From NCBI GenBank assembly GCA_964430875.1, contig CAYSHP010000092.1:1-8058 (forward strand): DNA of 8,058 bases, read 5' to 3'. This DNA comes from M55B127 sp035269185. Lineage in GTDB: Bacteria; Bacillota; Halanaerobiia; Halanaerobiales; M55B127. The notes under the pieces were generated by a model. It worked only from the letters and a program-made list of their open reading frames with translations. It had not been told where the DNA came from and did not search any database. The translations under genes and the position numbers were made by a program. Of this stretch, positions 5,894 to 8,058 are shown piece after piece (position 1 is the first letter of the stretch; the number at the start of each line of letters is the position of its first letter).

Positions 5894-6031
5894 AAATACT
5901 GAACATTTTTATAAATTATTTATTTATAGAATTAACTTAAAGCATAAAATATTAATTTGATGGTTTTAGCAGGAAATTAATAAATTAAAAAGAATTATTA
6001 TTATAACAAAGATTATTGGAGGTAATTAGAT

Positions 6032-6658
6032 ATGCCGAGTAGTAATAAAGGAAAAATATTTAAAGCTAATACTATTGAACAAACCAATTTATTAACAGAT
6101 CCCTTTGGTTTGACTGTTTTATCTACTTTAGAAGCAGATAAATACATAACAGCAAAAGAAATTGCAGAACAATCAGGTGAAGAATTAGAGTTAATTGAGG
6201 AGTATCTAAAATTTTTTTTAAAAGAAGATATGATTCAATCTAAAAAAGAAAATGATATTGTGAAATTTTCAAAAAAAGCCGAATATTATAGTTTTTCTCC
6301 AGAATTATTATCGATGATTCCCGATCAGATTCAAGATCATATAATTTTTGGCCTTTTACATGCTATTCAAGGAGATTATTATGATTTATTAAAATTGGCC
6401 AAGGAACATGATAATTTAGATCAAGCGCTTAAAAAAGCTGGTTATCCAGAACCAAAGAAAAGTTTAGATCTAATAATGGGAAGAATTTATATTAAAGAAG
6501 AGGATATAGTTCATATGGAAGACCATATACAGGAATTATTTGATAAGTATTCAGAAATTCCCGAAGGAGAAGACCCAAAAGATTATCTTGCCTTTGATTT
6601 AAACTTTTTTATGAAACCTTACCTAGCAAGTTTTATGGAAAAAATAAAAGATGGATAA
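6032..6658 (+). CDS. Winged-helix DNA-binding domain protein, putative transcriptional regulator
   Basis: The product is a 208-residue cytoplasmic protein, with GGAGG (6018-6022) nine bases before the ATG. Residues about 20-90 look like an ArsR-type winged helix: LTDPFGLTVLSTL as the first helix, ITAKEIAEQSG as helix two, ELIEEYLKFFLKEDMIQ as the recognition helix, then a KKENDIVKFSKKAEYY hairpin as the wing. The C-terminal half (about 95-208) is acidic and probably helical, with no family I can name; it could mediate dimerisation or sense a ligand. There is no cysteine in the protein, so thiol-based redox or metal sensing of the usual ArsR kind is excluded. It has its own terminator, and the peroxiredoxin terminator lies upstream, so it is likely transcribed alone; I see no convincing promoter in 5894-6017. 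Its target is unknown. Confidence 0.8.
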   Translation: MPSSNKGKIFKANTIEQTNLLTDPFGLTVLSTLEADKYITAKEIAEQSGEELELIEEYLKFFLKEDMIQSKKENDIVKFSKKAEYYSFSPELLSMIPDQIQDHIIFGLLHAIQGDYYDLLKLAKEHDNLDQALKKAGYPEPKKSLDLIMGRIYIKEEDIVHMEDHIQELFDKYSEIPEGEDPKDYLAFDLNFFMKPYLASFMEKIKDG

Positions 6659-6683
6659 TAATAAAATTAAAATTTATATTTAG

Positions 6684-6714
6684 AAGTCCTCATTTGAGGG
6701 CTTTTAATTTTTTA
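6684..6714 (+). terminator. Rho-independent terminator of the winged-helix gene
   Basis: AAGTCCTC (6684-6691) pairs with GAGGGCTT (6696-6703), with one U-G, around the loop ATTT, followed by TTTTAATTTTTT. In minus-strand RNA the U-G becomes an A-C mismatch, so the plus strand is the main sense, though the convergent cyclase gene ending at 6723 may use it weakly. Confidence 0.88.
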
Positions 6715-6722
6715 GAAAATTT

Positions 6723-7790
6723 TTAAGAAATATCTCTTTTTTTATTATTTTTATCTTCATACATTAAATTATCAGCCTTCTCAATAATTTCTTGAGAGTT
6801 CAACTCAATATCAGGCCTTATTTCTTTTATTCCATAGCTGAAATCCAATTGTAATTCTTCTTTATTTAAATTTTCACTAATTTTCTTTTTTATTCTTGAA
6901 ATAATATCTATTGTTGTATCCTCTCTGCATTCAGAAAGGATAAATATAAATTCGTCACCACCAAAGCGACATATATAATCTTCTTCCCTAATAACATTTA
7001 AGAAAATATTACTTATATTTTTAAGAATATTATCGCCTTTTTGATGACCAAACTTATCATTAACTTCTTTAAAATTATCTAAATCAATAAAAACTAAAGA
7101 AGAGATTATATTTTTTTGTTTAACTAAAGCAATTTCTTTTTTAAGAATAGAATATAGTGATTTTCGATTATAAGTATTAGTTAAAGTATCTTTTAAAGAA
7201 AAAGACGAGTTTTTTCGTAAGTTTTCAATAGCTTCTTCCATGTCATTTATTACTTCATGCTGGGAAAAATATTTTTCTATACCTAGATAAAAATAATAAT
7301 TTACGGTTAAAATAAAAGTTAAATATATAAATTTATGAAGGTGGATATTCAACTGACCTAAATAGATAGAGATACCCATATAGAGGGCAAAATAATATAA
7401 AGTTAAAAACTTTATAAGTTGTTTATTTGTAGAAAAAGCCCCAAATACTAATTGAGAAGCTATTAGCCAAACAATTAGATAATCTCCATAAGCAAAATAT
7501 GCAAAAAAGAAGCTCTCTATTAATAAAAAAGCAAGCAGTATTTTAGTAATTAGAGACATTCTTTTTAAATCTTTTTTCATAAAAAATATTAAAAATGAAT
7601 AAAAAATAATAGATATAATACGTAAAAAAATCAGATTAGTAATAGTTTTTTGATATACTATAAATGACATTATTATTTCTGTAATCATAACTGCGAAAAC
7701 AGCATATAAAATGGATTGCATCAAAAAATATTTAAAATCTATATAATTGTCAAAGCTTAGATATTTTTCTTTTATAAATTTAAAATTCAT
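6723..7790 (-). CDS. Membrane-anchored GGDEF diguanylate cyclase
   Basis: This 355-residue protein is predicted to make the second messenger cyclic di-GMP from two GTP at the inner face of the membrane. ATG 7790-7788 is preceded by AGGGG (7804-7800). Residues about 20-175 hold roughly six hydrophobic segments with short loops, an unnamed membrane sensor region, followed by a short helical linker (about 176-198). The GGDEF domain (about 199-355) starts with DTLTNTYNRKS and contains FIDLDNFKEVND with metal-binding Asp236, and the signature RFGGDEF with G277-G278-D279-E280-F281. An RxxD inhibitory site (Arg268-Asp271) sits five residues before GGDEF, so product feedback inhibition is expected. 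No EAL or HD-GYP phosphodiesterase domain is present. Active-site residues are intact, so it should be a working cyclase. The signal sensed and the output are unknown. Confidence 0.93.
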   Translation of the reverse strand: MNFKFIKEKYLSFDNYIDFKYFLMQSILYAVFAVMITEIIMSFIVYQKTITNLIFLRIISIIFYSFLIFFMKKDLKRMSLITKILLAFLLIESFFFAYFAYGDYLIVWLIASQLVFGAFSTNKQLIKFLTLYYFALYMGISIYLGQLNIHLHKFIYLTFILTVNYYFYLGIEKYFSQHEVINDMEEAIENLRKNSSFSLKDTLTNTYNRKSLYSILKKEIALVKQKNIISSLVFIDLDNFKEVNDKFGHQKGDNILKNISNIFLNVIREEDYICRFGGDEFIFILSECREDTTIDIISRIKKKISENLNKEELQLDFSYGIKEIRPDIELNSQEIIEKADNLMYEDKNNKKRDIS

Positions 7791-7814
7791 ATTTTTCAGC
7801 CCCTGACAAAATAA

Positions 7815-7833
7815 TGTATATTAGTGTTATACA
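7815..7833. repeat. Operator-like inverted repeat upstream of the GGDEF gene
   Basis: TGTATA (7815-7820) and its complement TATACA (7828-7833) are separated by 7 nt, about 25 bp before the cyclase start codon. The size suits a dimeric repressor site, but AT-rich DNA yields such repeats by chance. I could not fix the cyclase promoter with confidence. Confidence 0.3.
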
Positions 7834-7959
7834 AAACCAATTCAATAATTTTGTTAAGATTCCTGTTATTTGAAATTTTTATCATAATATTATAAAAAAA
7901 ATAATTAAATTATATAATAAAAAATATTATTAAATAAATCGAAAATAAGTTCTAACCCC

Positions 7960-7988
7960 TTGACTTTATAGGGAAAAGATGTTAGTAT
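7960..7988 (+). promoter_or_regulatory. Sigma-A promoter of the tRNA-Lys transcript
   Basis: TTGACT (7960-7965) and TAGTAT (7983-7988) are 17 bp apart. Transcription would begin near 7995, about ten bases before the mature tRNA 5' end. Confidence 0.8.
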
Positions 7989-8004
7989 ATTAAACGTCGA
8001 TTAA

Positions 8005-8058
8005 GGGCCATTAGCTCAGTCGGTAGAGCACCTGACTTTTAATCAGGTTGTCGGAGGT
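8005..8058 (+). tRNA. tRNA-Lys (anticodon UUU), 3' part beyond the window
   Basis: The sequence begins with the acceptor strand GGGCCAT, followed by TA and a D arm (GCTC...GAGC). The anticodon stem CCTGA/TCAGG encloses the loop CTTTTAA, which gives anticodon TTT at 8038-8040 and so lysine. The variable region TTGTC and the 5' side of the T stem GGAGG follow, and the window ends at T54. The remaining T loop and the 3' acceptor strand lie outside, so the acceptor pairing could not be checked. Confidence 0.95.

Noticed and set aside
5992..6006. Possible PerR box before the winged-helix gene
   Set aside because: One arm matches ATTATAA but the other matches only about four of seven bases, in an AT-rich stretch; not distinguishable from chance.
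1..8058. CRISPR arrays, insertion sequences, transposases or phage attachment sites
   Set aside because: I saw no regularly spaced repeats, transposase motifs or long terminal repeats. The tRNA at the right edge could be an integration site, but nothing inside the window supports that.

Overview
The window is AT-rich (roughly 30% GC by eye), with AAGGAGG-type ribosome-binding sites, short hairpin-plus-U-run terminators and AT-biased codons. This points to a low-GC, probably anaerobic Firmicute. A selenocysteine-encoding UGA, a ferritin-like protein and a non-HemE UroD/MtaA-family methyltransferase would fit a clostridial or halanaerobial fermenter or acetogen, but the genus is an inference.

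Layout, left to right. (1) The 3' end of a ferritin-like/rubrerythrin-type gene with its terminator (1-316). (2) A probable two-gene operon from an extended -10 promoter: an unrecognised 375-residue protein (384-1511) and a UroD/MtaA-type cobalamin methyltransferase homologue (1562-2563), closed by a strong, probably bidirectional hairpin (2571-2607). (3) A minus-strand envelope quality-control pair: an HtrA/DegP-like protease (3829-4968), then a parvulin-type foldase (2631-3689), with a hairpin between them. (4) A divergent 273-bp control region (4969-5241) with tandem T-rich repeats on the htrA side and, on the other side, a sigma-A promoter overlapped by a perfect Fur/PerR-type palindrome. 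(5) A peroxiredoxin gene, 5242-5847. (6) A winged-helix protein (6032-6658). (7) A minus-strand membrane-bound GGDEF diguanylate cyclase (6723-7790). (8) A promoter and the 5' part of tRNA-Lys(UUU), cut by the window end.

The main result is that the peroxiredoxin carries an in-frame TGA (5380-5382) exactly where AhpC/Prx enzymes have the peroxidatic cysteine (codon 47). It is followed after 17 nt by a small hairpin loop that fits the bacterial SECIS pattern. Read through as selenocysteine, the gene gives a complete 201-residue AhpC-like protein. A simple ORF caller would miss its first 50 residues or call it broken. The resolving cysteine is also absent (Thr168), so it looks like a one-selenocysteine enzyme. 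Its promoter sits under a Fur/PerR-type operator, so control by iron or peroxide is likely.

Several genes share a stress theme: peroxide removal (peroxiredoxin, possibly the ferritin-like protein) and misfolded exported proteins (HtrA, parvulin). The methyltransferase pair, the winged-helix protein and the cyclase have no evident link to these.
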